Source: an uncultured Treponema sp.
Lineage (GTDB): Bacteria; Spirochaetota; Spirochaetia; Treponematales; Treponemataceae
Reading direction: 5' to 3'
NCBI GenBank assembly: GCA_937877515.1
Contig: CALFIX010000055.1
Location: 1-38,735 of the forward strand
DNA: 38,735 nucleotides
The translations under genes were made by a program, and so were the position numbers. Shown in pieces: positions 7,876 through 16,059 of the stretch (the first letter of the stretch is position 1; each line of letters begins with the position of its first letter). The notes below the pieces were generated by a model that searched no databases, was not told the DNA's origin, and worked only from the letters and a program-made list of their open reading frames with translations.

Positions 7876-8818
7876 GTTCGAACCTCTCGCTTTCTTTTTC
7901 GTCCAACTGCGGTAAATCTGCAATACTCTGCAAATGGAAAAACTCCAGGAACTCTTTCGTTGTTCCATACATTATAGGCTTACCCGGAACATCCTTCTTG
8001 CCAACTTCTTTTACAAAGTTTCTGTCTAAAAGAATACGCATCATATTATCTACATTTACGTGCCTAATACTTTCTATTTCTGCTCTGGTAATCGGCTGGC
8101 TGTAAGCAATAATAGAAAGAGTTTCGATTGCTGCTTTACTTAAGCGGCCCTCGTTCTTTTTGCCATAGCGTTCCTTTACTAAATCAAAACACTCTTTCTT
8201 TGGAGTTAGAATCCAGCCGCCTATTATCTGGGAAAGTTCTATTCCTGAATCTAGCGAAGCATATTTTTCTTTTAAGCGAATTATACACTCGTTTATTACA
8301 TCTTCTGAAAGCTGAGTTATCTTACCTAAATTTTCCACAGGCTGAGGTTCACTTTCCAGAAACAGAACGGTTTCTACTAAAGCTGTTTCGCTATCTAAGT
8401 TTAATGCAGCCCTCTTTCTTAAAAGCTCTTCCTGAGCTTCTTTATCTGTTTCGTCTTCCTGTAAATTTGATTCTGAAGGTTTTTCTTCACCCTGAGGCAT
8501 ATCTATGGCACTAAGAGTTCCATCTACAGAGGTAACATTATTGTCCTCAGAGGCGGCACTGTTTTTTTTAGAAACTTCCTCTTTCTCAGAAACATTTAAA
8601 TCTTCCCTGGAGAAACTTAAGTCTTCAGGATTCTGAGTCTTTTCTGCAGAAGCAGAAACGTTTTCTACATTTTGAGCTGGTTCAACATCATTTTCTTCTG
8701 CAGAAACTCCAGTCTCAAGAGACTCTGCTTCTACAATCTCTTGAACTGTTGGTATTTTTACTTCTTTCTTTTTATTTTTTTTGGTTTTTGAAGCTACGCT
8801 GCCTGCTTCTTCTTGCAT
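7865..8818 (-). CDS. scpB: Segregation and condensation protein B with long acidic N-terminal extension
   Basis: 317 residues, against roughly 190-200 for usual ScpB. The ScpB core starts near residue 142 and carries two winged-helix repeats (for example LSKAAIETLSIIAYSQPITRAEI and PGKPIMYGTTKEFLEFFHL). ScpB binds the kleisin ScpA and with SMC forms the bacterial condensin that compacts and segregates chromosomes. The first 140 residues begin with a Lys-rich patch (about 11-21) and continue as a low-complexity stretch rich in Glu, Asp, Ser and Asn, probably disordered. ATG at 8818 lies inside the end of scpA (25-bp overlap) and has GGAG 10 nt upstream; a start deeper in would lose the tail but not the core. 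It is followed by rluB with overlap. Confidence 0.9.
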   Translation of the reverse strand: MQEEAGSVASKTKKNKKKEVKIPTVQEIVEAESLETGVSAEENDVEPAQNVENVSASAEKTQNPEDLSFSREDLNVSEKEEVSKKNSAASEDNNVTSVDGTLSAIDMPQGEEKPSESNLQEDETDKEAQEELLRKRAALNLDSETALVETVLFLESEPQPVENLGKITQLSEDVINECIIRLKEKYASLDSGIELSQIIGGWILTPKKECFDLVKERYGKKNEGRLSKAAIETLSIIAYSQPITRAEIESIRHVNVDNMMRILLDRNFVKEVGKKDVPGKPIMYGTTKEFLEFFHLQSIADLPQLDEKESERFELAR

Positions 8819-9555
8819 ATCTTTATATCTCCAAACATGCGGTTCTGATAAATTTCCGCAATTTTTAGCTTAACGGCCTCTAAGATTGCCATAAAAGCAC
8901 ATATTACGTCAAGTTCATTTCCGCGTCTGGTTATAAGATCCGTAAACATACATTCACCTTTTTTATCCAAAAGCTCCGTCATTAAAGCTATTTTTTCGTT
9001 TGGTGAAATATCTTCCGACATATTAAGAATCTTTTCGTCAGGATTAACATTGGTTAAGGTACGGAAGATTTTTTGCATATCCTGCAAAAGGGCCCAGGTG
9101 TCCATTTTTTCCCATTGTTTTTCATCTTCGTCAAACGGAAGGATGCGTTCAATTTTCTTACGCTCAAAGCTCCACTCGCTCTGCTCTTCCTGCTCTTCCA
9201 TAAGTTCAGAAAGCTTTTTAAACCTCTGATACTCTATAAGCTGGTCAACGAGCTCTTGTCTAGGGTCTTCCTTGTCATCTTCATCATAACGAACTTCTAC
9301 AGGAAGCAGCATACGGCTTTTTATGCACACGAGCTTTGATGCCCAGGAGTAAAATTCACTTAAATCTGACAAATTTAATTCAACTGCATAATCCAAGTAA
9401 TCTAAAAATTGCTCTGTAATTTCTGCAATGGGAATGTCATAAATATTGATTTTATTTTCTCGAATAAGACTCCACAAAAGATCTAAAGGACCTTCAAAAG
9501 AACCTGCTGAAAATTTTCTTTGACGTTCACTGGTAACTTGAACAGCTTCATTCAT
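8794..9555 (-). CDS. scpA: Segregation and condensation protein A (kleisin)
   Basis: 253 residues, normal length. The N-terminal kleisin motif FEGPLDLLWSLIRENKINIY (about 19-38), which binds the SMC neck, and PIAEITEQFLDYL follow the family pattern, as does the C-terminal winged helix (AFMAILEAVKLKIAEIYQN). ScpA bridges the two SMC heads and recruits ScpB in the nucleoid. ATG at 9555 has GAGG 6 nt upstream, overlapping the folK stop, so the two genes are probably coupled. Overlap with scpB continues the chain. The middle (about 95-135) is Glu/Asp-rich, as is usual for the linker. Confidence 0.93.
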   Translation of the reverse strand: MNEAVQVTSERQRKFSAGSFEGPLDLLWSLIRENKINIYDIPIAEITEQFLDYLDYAVELNLSDLSEFYSWASKLVCIKSRMLLPVEVRYDEDDKEDPRQELVDQLIEYQRFKKLSELMEEQEEQSEWSFERKKIERILPFDEDEKQWEKMDTWALLQDMQKIFRTLTNVNPDEKILNMSEDISPNEKIALMTELLDKKGECMFTDLITRRGNELDVICAFMAILEAVKLKIAEIYQNRMFGDIKICKKKQAA

Positions 9556-9564
9556 AACATGCCT

Positions 9565-10173
9565 CTAACAGTTTACATTTTGTGCAGCTTTTAATTTTGA
9601 AAGCATTTCCTTATCAGACAGACAAAGTTCTACTCTCTGGTTCTCCAGCTTATTAAGCAGATTTCCATATAAATCTATACTGCTACTTTTTATTTCGGCA
9701 TATTTTGGAAAAAGCTCAAGTAAAGGCTTTAAAACAAAAGCCCTTTCTTTTGCTCTTGGATGCGGAAGAACTAAATAATTTTCATAAGGTTCATCAATTT
9801 TTACGGAACTTGAGCCAAAAAATTCTATGTCTATGTCTAAAGGCCTTGGTCCGTTCCTTATTTCTTTTGTTCTGTCGCGTCCATAAACAGACTCGATTTT
9901 ATGAACTTCTTCTAAAAGCTCTACAGCCGTTCCTTCATAAAAGCCGGAAACCGCCATATTATAAAAATCATCCTGTTCCTTTACATACATGGCCTCTGTA
10001 CGATACACAGAGGACACCTGCATATTTTTTAAAAGCTTATAAAGACTTACGCAAGCACAAGTTAAAAGCTCCAGTGGAGTTTTGTTCATAAAAGTCCTAT
10101 TAGACCCCAACCCTAGAAAAACAAGAGTTTTAGCCCCCCCATTACTTTCTTTTGCAAGCGTAAAATCTTTCAT
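9565..10173 (-). CDS. folK: 2-amino-4-hydroxy-6-hydroxymethyldihydropteridine pyrophosphokinase (HPPK)
   Basis: 202 residues. HPPK transfers pyrophosphate from ATP to hydroxymethyl-dihydropterin in folate synthesis. The signature RNGPRPLDIDIEF (107-119) includes the metal-binding Asp pair. The N-terminal FLGLGSNR (19-26), SSVYRTEAM and LPHPRAKERAFVLKPLLEL are also typical. There is an N-terminal addition of about 16 residues and a C-terminal one of about 35 compared with the minimal enzyme. The ATG lies 3 bp after the recA stop, without a close SD, so translation probably depends on ribosomes finishing recA. It is an odd but operon-consistent neighbour of recA and scpA. Confidence 0.93.
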   Translation of the reverse strand: MKDFTLAKESNGGAKTLVFLGLGSNRTFMNKTPLELLTCACVSLYKLLKNMQVSSVYRTEAMYVKEQDDFYNMAVSGFYEGTAVELLEEVHKIESVYGRDRTKEIRNGPRPLDIDIEFFGSSSVKIDEPYENYLVLPHPRAKERAFVLKPLLELFPKYAEIKSSSIDLYGNLLNKLENQRVELCLSDKEMLSKLKAAQNVNC

Positions 10174-10176
10174 AAC

Positions 10177-11451
10177 TTAAAACAAATCCTCTGGAGAAGG
10201 CTTATCTGAAGCAGCAGCTTTTGCAAGAGAAGAAGTTTTTGAAGAAGCTTTTGTCTTGGAAGCACCATCTTCCTGACCGGAAGATGATGAAGCAGCTTTA
10301 GGCTCAGGAGTTGCATCTGTCGTTAAGTTTCCAAGACCAACTCCCTTGCTTCTCATAAGTTTTTCATATTCTCTAATCTGCTCTTCCGTTACAACTTCAC
10401 CTTCCTTTGTACGTAAAACCTGTCCAGGGAAGATTTTTTCGCGAAGAGTATGCTCAAGTTCAATTCTATAATCAGGATTATTTTCTATGAAGCTTACAGC
10501 ATTTTCCTTTCCCTGACCTACTTTTTCTTCTCCGCGAGTATACCATGCACCCCTCTTATCTATTAAGCCATGCTTAACGGCAGAGTCCAAAATTGAAGCA
10601 GAAGCAGAAACTCCCTTACCAAAATAAATGTCAAGCTCAACTTTGCGGAAAGGAGGAGCAACTTTATTCTTTACAACCTTTACACGAACGCGATTACCTA
10701 ATGCGTCCTCATCACCCTTTCCTTCAATGGTTTCTATACGCCTAATTTCCAAGCGGATTGAAGAATAAAATTTAAGGGCATTACCACCGGTAGTTGTTTC
10801 CGGGTTACCAAACATAACGCCGATTTTCATACGAATCTGGTTAATGAAGACAATAGTACACTTACTTTTTCCGACTATGGCAGTAAGCTTTCTTAATGCC
10901 TGACTCATAAGACGGGCCTGAACACCCATAACACTGTCACCCATCTCGCCTTCAATTTCTTTTTGAGGGGTAAGGGCTGCAACAGAGTCTATTACAATAA
11001 TGTCTACGGCACCGCTTCGCACAAGGTTTTCACAAATCTCCAAAGCTTGTTCACCAGTATCCGGTTGGCTTACCCAAAGTTCATCTATATTTACACCAAG
11101 ATTCTTAGCATAAACAGGATCTAAGGCATGTTCCGCATCAATAAAAGCTGCAATACCGCCAAGCTTCTGAGCTTCCGCAACGGCATGAAGGGCAAGAGTT
11201 GTTTTTCCAGAGCTTTCAGGCCCATACATTTCTATGATACGACCACGAGGGTAGCCTCCAACTCCTAAAGCTTCATCCAACAAGATGGAACCAGATGGAA
11301 TAACATCTACACTGGTTGCATCTGTCTGAGTACCAAGCTTCATAAGACTGCCCGTACCAAACTGCTTTTCAATCTGAAGCCTGGCTGCCTCCAATGCCTT
11401 TAGCTTTTCCGACATCTCAGTCGGCATTTTTTCTTCGGTCACTTTTGCCAC
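10177..11451 (-). CDS. recA: Recombinase A
   Basis: RecA forms ATP-dependent filaments on single-stranded DNA for recombination and repair. The protein is 424 residues from the chosen start. Walker A GPESSGKT is near 77-84, Walker B is IIVIDSVAAL, and the loops MGVQARLMSQALRK and INQIRMKIGVMFGNPETTTGG are canonical. The C-terminus is long and rich in Ser, Ala, Lys and Thr, ending SPEDLF. I chose GTG at 11451 because GGGAGG stands 6 nt upstream; the frame stays open to 11526, but those codons are not RecA-like. It is first in a chain that continues to folK (3-bp gap). A promoter is at 11589-11617. I find no convincing LexA box, so SOS control is not shown. Confidence 0.97.
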   Translation of the reverse strand: MAKVTEEKMPTEMSEKLKALEAARLQIEKQFGTGSLMKLGTQTDATSVDVIPSGSILLDEALGVGGYPRGRIIEMYGPESSGKTTLALHAVAEAQKLGGIAAFIDAEHALDPVYAKNLGVNIDELWVSQPDTGEQALEICENLVRSGAVDIIVIDSVAALTPQKEIEGEMGDSVMGVQARLMSQALRKLTAIVGKSKCTIVFINQIRMKIGVMFGNPETTTGGNALKFYSSIRLEIRRIETIEGKGDEDALGNRVRVKVVKNKVAPPFRKVELDIYFGKGVSASASILDSAVKHGLIDKRGAWYTRGEEKVGQGKENAVSFIENNPDYRIELEHTLREKIFPGQVLRTKEGEVVTEEQIREYEKLMRSKGVGLGNLTTDATPEPKAASSSSGQEDGASKTKASSKTSSLAKAAASDKPSPEDLF

Positions 11452-11588
11452 CTTTTTCCTCCCACAAACACATAAAAGACCATTACGGAACCCGCATAAA
11501 ATCTTTATGTTTAAATTAGGCGTCAAATTTTATTTTTGCAAAAAATTCAACAAAAAATCATTAAATTTTTAATATAGAGATGAAAATA

Positions 11589-11617
11589 AGTATACCAAAG
11601 CGTTTTTTTAATGTCTA
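11589..11617 (-). promoter_or_regulatory. recA operon promoter
   Basis: Minus strand TAGACA (11612-11617) - 17 bp - TATACT (11589-11594), with a TGG extended -10 contact. The leader is about 130 nt and AT-rich. The 198-bp stretch between the recA start and the preceding gene holds this promoter and no other feature that I can support. Confidence 0.75.
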
Positions 11618-11649
11618 TTGCAAAACAGAATCTTATATTTTTAGAGATG

Positions 11650-12768
11650 CTATTTTAAGGAATTCCCCTTCAAAGGCTGATACACAGCCCGTCCGGAAAG
11701 GATGACTTTTCCATCCCTCAGTCCAACTTTACCGAGAATCCTGACAGGTTTTTCACCATCTACAGAAGGAGAAGGCTCTTCGTCAAAAAGAACAGGAACG
11801 ATTCCTTTTACGCTGCGCATATTTTCATAGCCAACCAAAAGCTCGCAATACCAGGAACCATTTTCGTAAGAAGAAGCGTTGGAAATTCTTCCACTCCAGG
11901 AAACAAAGCAGTCTAAATAAAGTTCCGGCTCAGAGGCAACCGTTTCATATTCATAATTATCTAAAATGGAATCAAATGTAGGAGACTTATCTAAATAATT
12001 CATTAAAAGAGAAGCTTTCTGCTTTATGCTTAATGAGGCATTACTATTTAAAAGCCTGTTTATTTCTACCTGAGCTGCATTGTCTCGCCGGTCTTCTACA
12101 TACAGCATTGCGTTTTCATAACTCTTTGTAATTTCTTTTTGACTTAGAATATAATGAACCAGGGTTCCTGATAAATCTTCTTCCAGAGCATTATTTTTTT
12201 CGTCCCTGGAAAGTTCAAAAGCTGTAAGATTTGCCCTGGGCCCCACCCAATTATGACGGGGCTTTGGAATTAAAACGCATAATCCTATTATAAAAAGCAA
12301 AGTAACAGAAGCAGAGAGCACGCAGGTTGCAACTATATGAGGATTAACACCAAGGGGAGGAAAATATTTTTGAATTTTACCGGAATCAAAATATTCGCAA
12401 ATTAAAGTATAATCGTCTCCATGAAGTCTTATAAACTCCATGGCATTCTTAGCCTGCCTGTTATTGGGATCCATATGAAGAATATCTAAATAATATTCTA
12501 AAGCCCTGTCAGTTTCGCCTCTACGCAAAAACAAGGCGGCCTGTCCTAAAAGAAGCCTGACATCATTTACACGAATATTTCTTGCCCTCTGAAAATATGT
12601 ACGGGCACTGCCGTAAACGCCAACATAAAGATGAGCAATTCCCATGGTAAGAAGGTATTCAAATTCTTCCGGGTACTCTGTTTCGTGAGACTCAAGTACA
12701 GAAATTGCGGCACTAAATTTTCTTCGCTTCAAAAAACGTTTGGCATCTTGTAAAGCAGAGCGTTTCAT
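11650..12768 (-). CDS. TPR protein with a single membrane span, unknown function
   Basis: 372 residues. The N-terminal half (about 5-130) is tetratricopeptide-like (FSAAISVLESHETEYPE, YGSARTYFQRARNI, TDRALEYYLDILHMDPN). A membrane helix follows at about 144-167 (HIVATCVLSASVTLLFIIGL), then a C-terminal domain of about 200 residues with beta-rich character near the end (VRILGKVGLRDGKVILSG). With no signal peptide, the TPR part is probably cytoplasmic and the C-terminal part periplasmic. The start is 11 bp after the lipoprotein stop. It is the last gene of the rpe unit. I do not recognise a function; a role in envelope assembly is only suggested by the neighbours. Confidence 0.72.
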   Translation of the reverse strand: MKRSALQDAKRFLKRRKFSAAISVLESHETEYPEEFEYLLTMGIAHLYVGVYGSARTYFQRARNIRVNDVRLLLGQAALFLRRGETDRALEYYLDILHMDPNNRQAKNAMEFIRLHGDDYTLICEYFDSGKIQKYFPPLGVNPHIVATCVLSASVTLLFIIGLCVLIPKPRHNWVGPRANLTAFELSRDEKNNALEEDLSGTLVHYILSQKEITKSYENAMLYVEDRRDNAAQVEINRLLNSNASLSIKQKASLLMNYLDKSPTFDSILDNYEYETVASEPELYLDCFVSWSGRISNASSYENGSWYCELLVGYENMRSVKGIVPVLFDEEPSPSVDGEKPVRILGKVGLRDGKVILSGRAVYQPLKGNSLK

Positions 12769-12779
12769 TTCTTAGGAAC

Positions 12780-14303
12780 CTATCTTAACTTAACAAGTAT
12801 TTCATCCAATTCGGCATTAAGGCTTTCTATTTCCTGCTGATTAATATTCTCATCATCATTTTCCAAAGCTTCAATGCGGTCTATTAAAGACTGAATGTAC
12901 TCGTAATATTCATTGTATTCAGGAGTTACCTCATTTGCATTTTCAAAATCATCTGAAGAATCTGCAGAAATTACAACTCCATCATACTCACCCGAAGAAG
13001 AAGAATATCCGTTTAGCTCTTTTGCAGCAAGAGGTCCATTTTCAAAATCTGAAGAGGAACTGGAAATTACAGGCATGTTTTCCCTATATGCTGTAGCAAG
13101 AGCTTCTTCCGGAACAGGAACGGCACTTGGAGCAACCTTTGAAACCGCAGGCAAATCAGGAAGCTTTGCAGATAAAGCTGTTTTTCCTGCTTCCAGAGCC
13201 GCAAGAAATTTCTTACCAGCCGGTTCCTGTCCATCTGCGGCAACAGAAATATAGAAAGTATTTATATCTGTCTTTAACGGGTCTAAAAAAGCCGTCTTCC
13301 AGTTAATACCCAAAGCAGAATTGTTGTACGAAATTACAGAATTAAAACTTTTGTTTTCCTGAATCTGCGGAACCCATGCCGTACCGGAGAGATTATCTTT
13401 ACTTGAAAGAGTTACAAACTGAGGAGGAGTTATTCCTTTTCCATCTAATAAAAACTGAATACAAGCTTTTTCGTTGGAAGAACGAACCCACTTTTCTTCA
13501 TTCATCGTAATAAACTGCATTTCTGAATCAACACGGCTGCGAGAAGCTGTAGAAAAATGAGTATAAGAATTTTCTCCCAGAGTTGTATCAAACACAGCCT
13601 TAGAAGTAAAAGATTGAGTATGTTTACCAAGATTTATTGTATAAATTGTTACGCGAATCATGTCTACGCGGCTACTGGTTGCAATAGACGGCAGAAAACT
13701 AAAGTCAACTACAATCTGAGCCTGCCCCGCAATTGTATATGCCATCTGAGCGCCATAAGGTGTACGGCGGGCTTCGCACTTAACACCATTTTCTCTATTA
13801 AGCCTGTATGTTTTACGGCCAATCTTTACCGCAACAAATGTCGAATTATATGAATCATAATTTACAATAAGCGGAATCTGGGAGCCCTTTTCATTTATGA
13901 CGTAAAGTCCAAAAGAGCCTGTACTGCCCTTCATTACAATACGGACATCATCATTTGTAATTGTAAAGTTATGTTCCGGAATATAAACCCAACCTGTATA
14001 CTGGTCAGTCTTCTGCTTTTTTAAAAGCTTTTCCCTTTCTTTACGGGCTTTTTTTTCTTCTTTTGTTTCTTTCTGTTTCTTATTAGTTAAAGTTTCTTCT
14101 TGAGCAAAAGAATTATCTACACTAGAAGAACTATCTGAAACAGTTGAACCATCTTCTAAAAAAAACGAGTCATCACCAAACGAAGTTTCAGCCATTTGTC
14201 CTACACTAGAAGCAGATGAAGTAGCTTTTTTTGTACTCGTGCAAGAAAACAAAATCATACCTAAAGCCGCAAAAACGGCAGAAACTGTCATTATCTTTTT
14301 CAT
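12780..14303 (-). CDS. Hypothetical lipoprotein with C-terminal coiled coil
   Basis: 507 residues. The signal peptide MKKIMTVSAVFAALGMILFSC ends in a spirochaete-type lipobox (LFSC, Cys 21), so it should be lipid-anchored. A Ser/Thr-rich linker and a Lys/Glu-rich segment (about 75-96) lead to a beta-rich central domain of about 100-370 (WVYIPEHNFTITNDDVRIVM, AQMAYTIAGQAQIVVDF). Then come a low-complexity acidic/Ser region and a C-terminal coiled coil (about 463-505, YIQSLIDRIEALEND). CGGAG lies 6 nt before the ATG. It is flanked by two TPR genes at 11-bp gaps on either side, in the rpe unit. The family is not recognised. Confidence 0.75.
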   Translation of the reverse strand: MKKIMTVSAVFAALGMILFSCTSTKKATSSASSVGQMAETSFGDDSFFLEDGSTVSDSSSSVDNSFAQEETLTNKKQKETKEEKKARKEREKLLKKQKTDQYTGWVYIPEHNFTITNDDVRIVMKGSTGSFGLYVINEKGSQIPLIVNYDSYNSTFVAVKIGRKTYRLNRENGVKCEARRTPYGAQMAYTIAGQAQIVVDFSFLPSIATSSRVDMIRVTIYTINLGKHTQSFTSKAVFDTTLGENSYTHFSTASRSRVDSEMQFITMNEEKWVRSSNEKACIQFLLDGKGITPPQFVTLSSKDNLSGTAWVPQIQENKSFNSVISYNNSALGINWKTAFLDPLKTDINTFYISVAADGQEPAGKKFLAALEAGKTALSAKLPDLPAVSKVAPSAVPVPEEALATAYRENMPVISSSSSDFENGPLAAKELNGYSSSSGEYDGVVISADSSDDFENANEVTPEYNEYYEYIQSLIDRIEALENDDENINQQEIESLNAELDEILVKLR

Positions 14304-14314
14304 ATTTTTCTCCG

Positions 14315-15205
14315 TTATTTTGCAGATTTTTCGTCTAATAAAATCTTTATTCTCAAGGCCTTATTTTTTAATGCAAGAATTTCTTCCGCATGAGAAACCC
14401 TGTCTTCACCAGGCTCCTGAGCTACAGTTGCAGAAGGAACATACGAAGAACTCTGAGAAACTTCCAGAACTTCTTTCTCCAGTTCCGCAATCCTCTCCTG
14501 AGCTTCCGTAAGCTGACGTCTAAGAGTTACAACGCTTTCAGTCTGATACTCTTTTAACTGCTTTTCATAATTTTCCCTGGAACTTAAGTATTCTTCGCCA
14601 GTCATCTTTAAAAGATACAAAAGCTTTTCTTCCCTGTCATGCTGAACTATGTCCTCCAGTCTGCTCTTTGCTTCTAAAGCCTTTGCACTACCTGCATACT
14701 CTGCAACAATTTTTTCGTAAAGGGCACGTGCGGAATCATAGTTATAATCATCATAAAAACATTCGGCAATCCAAAACAATGCAGAAGGATAAAGTTCATT
14801 TGAAGGATTCTGATGGCAGAAATCACTTAAAACTAAAACCGCACTGTCATTTCTGTTAAGAAAGTGCAAAGCCCTGCCCTTCTGGTACTGAACGTAAGGA
14901 ACTAAAGAACTTTCAGGGAACATATCTTCAAACGTATTGCAGTCCGTGAGAGCCTGAGAGAAGTCTTCTGAATACATCTGACTCATAACAAGCATATACC
15001 AGGCTTCAGGAGTAGAATTCTGAGGAGAAGTTACGGCCTTTCTTAAAAAAATCGTAGCACTGGGCCAGTCCCCGTTCCTATAAGATTCAAATCCTTGAAC
15101 TAAAGAAGCGTCATCGACAACTGAAAAAGCAAGAAAAGTACAAAAAAATGCACAGACAAGAGAAATAAAATATTTTTTACGAGAAAATATTGTTATTTTT
15201 CCCAC
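14315..15205 (-). CDS. Exported TPR / coiled-coil protein
   Basis: 296 residues. An uncleaved or cleaved signal segment is at about 10-28 (KKYFISLVCAFFCTFLAFS). TPR-like repeats follow (about 35-195: AEYAGSAKALEAKSRLEDIV, SALFWIAECFYDDYNYDSARALYE), then a coiled coil (about 215-255, LRRQLTEAQERIAELEKEVL). The layout recalls CpoB/YbgF and BamD-type periplasmic proteins, but the order (TPR first, coiled coil last) is reversed relative to CpoB. It starts with GTG at 15205 inside the end of rpe (13-bp overlap), with AGGGGG 7 nt upstream, so it is coupled to rpe. Function is unknown; a periplasmic scaffold is inferred. Confidence 0.72.
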   Translation of the reverse strand: MGKITIFSRKKYFISLVCAFFCTFLAFSVVDDASLVQGFESYRNGDWPSATIFLRKAVTSPQNSTPEAWYMLVMSQMYSEDFSQALTDCNTFEDMFPESSLVPYVQYQKGRALHFLNRNDSAVLVLSDFCHQNPSNELYPSALFWIAECFYDDYNYDSARALYEKIVAEYAGSAKALEAKSRLEDIVQHDREEKLLYLLKMTGEEYLSSRENYEKQLKEYQTESVVTLRRQLTEAQERIAELEKEVLEVSQSSSYVPSATVAQEPGEDRVSHAEEILALKNKALRIKILLDEKSAK

Positions 15206-15828
15206 TTTAATTCCCCCTTAAAAAAGGACGAACCGGAAACAAAAACATCAGTACCTGCTTCCAGAACAGAATCTAAAGTTTCCGGGTTTATTCCACCATC
15301 AACAGAAATAAGAAAGGAATATCCTTTTTCTCTCTTTATATCGGCAAGTTTTCTAACTTTGTCCACTGTATAAGGAATAAGTTTTTGACCGCCCCAACCG
15401 GGATTTACCGTCATAACAAGTACTAAATCTACAAAGGGTAAGACTTCTTCCAAAACAGAAACCGGTGTAGAAGGACACAGGGCAATACCTGCCTTACATT
15501 CCAACCGGTGTATTAACTGAATACAATAATCTGCATGCTTTGTAGATTCATAGTGAAAGGTTATATAATCTGCCCCGCTTAACGCATAAGACTCTATAAA
15601 ATTCTCCGGTCTCTCTATCATAAGGTGTACGTCAAAAGGAAGCTGCGTACAATGCCGGATTCCCTTTATTACAGGCTGCCCGTAAGTTACCTGAGGAACA
15701 AAATGACCATCCATAACATCTATATGAACCATAGAGCCACCACAGCTCTCTATTTTTTTTATTTCAGAACCAAGAGAAGAAAAATCTGCAGAAAGTAACG
15801 AAGGTGATAAAATTACTTTTGTTTTCAT
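15193..15828 (-). CDS. rpe: Ribulose-phosphate 3-epimerase
   Basis: 211 residues, normal length for this TIM-barrel enzyme of the pentose phosphate pathway, which interconverts ribulose 5-phosphate and xylulose 5-phosphate. The metal ligands are His35 and Asp37 (MVHIDVMDGHFVP), His68 (FDVHLM) and Asp177 (ISVDGGI). The phosphate-binding GWGGQ and the catalytic Asp pair 37/177 are present. The ATG has AGGA 4 nt upstream. It is first in a unit that then encodes three envelope-type proteins, an unusual partnership. An extended -10 lies at 15840-15848. Confidence 0.96.
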   Translation of the reverse strand: MKTKVILSPSLLSADFSSLGSEIKKIESCGGSMVHIDVMDGHFVPQVTYGQPVIKGIRHCTQLPFDVHLMIERPENFIESYALSGADYITFHYESTKHADYCIQLIHRLECKAGIALCPSTPVSVLEEVLPFVDLVLVMTVNPGWGGQKLIPYTVDKVRKLADIKREKGYSFLISVDGGINPETLDSVLEAGTDVFVSGSSFFKGELKWEK

Positions 15829-15839
15829 TATTCCTACAT

Positions 15840-15848
15840 TTTATAGCA
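15840..15848 (-). promoter_or_regulatory. Probable extended -10 promoter for rpe
   Basis: Minus strand TGC immediately followed by TATAAA, 11 nt before the rpe ATG. The -35 region is poor. The transcript would have a very short leader that just holds the SD. The rest of the 15829-15967 stretch is AT-rich and shows no gene. Confidence 0.45.
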
Positions 15849-15967
15849 AAAATATAGCGTTGTAAATGTCTAAATTAAATTCAGCATCAGAAAGCAAATA
15901 AAACCAACATTTTAAGAAAAAATACATAAATTTTTAAATATTTTTTGAATATATGCGTAAAGAAAGG

Positions 15968-15996
15968 TTGACAAAGTTTTTAGAAATCATTATAAA
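15968..15996 (+). promoter_or_regulatory. Upstream promoter for the TPR-greA unit
   Basis: TTGACA (15968-15973) - 17 bp - TATAAA (15991-15996), a near-consensus sigma-70 promoter. The predicted start is near 16003, about 57 nt before the chosen ATG. Confidence 0.85.
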
Positions 15997-16023
15997 CTAT
16001 TCCCTTTTTTAGCAAATCTTACA

Positions 16024-16052
16024 TTGACTATTTTTCTTATTTCTGCAATAAT
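16024..16052 (+). promoter_or_regulatory. Second, leaderless-type promoter for the TPR-greA unit
   Basis: TTGACT (16024-16029) - 17 bp - AATAAT (16047-16052). The start point would fall at about 16059, that is on or next to the ATG at 16060, so this promoter would give a leaderless mRNA. The TTG of this -35 is also the first possible start codon of the open frame, which is therefore unlikely to be the true start. Confidence 0.55.
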
Positions 16053-16059
16053 CCTAAAT

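Noticed and set aside
11436..11526. Upstream in-frame extension of recA and a short overlapping ATG frame in the leader as a possible leader peptide
   Set aside because: The extra residues are not RecA-like, the first codon is a TTG, and the GTG at 11451 has an excellent SD. Nothing supports translation of the short frame.
11452..11649. SOS (LexA) box before recA
   Set aside because: I found no dyad matching the E. coli or B. subtilis consensus that I could defend.
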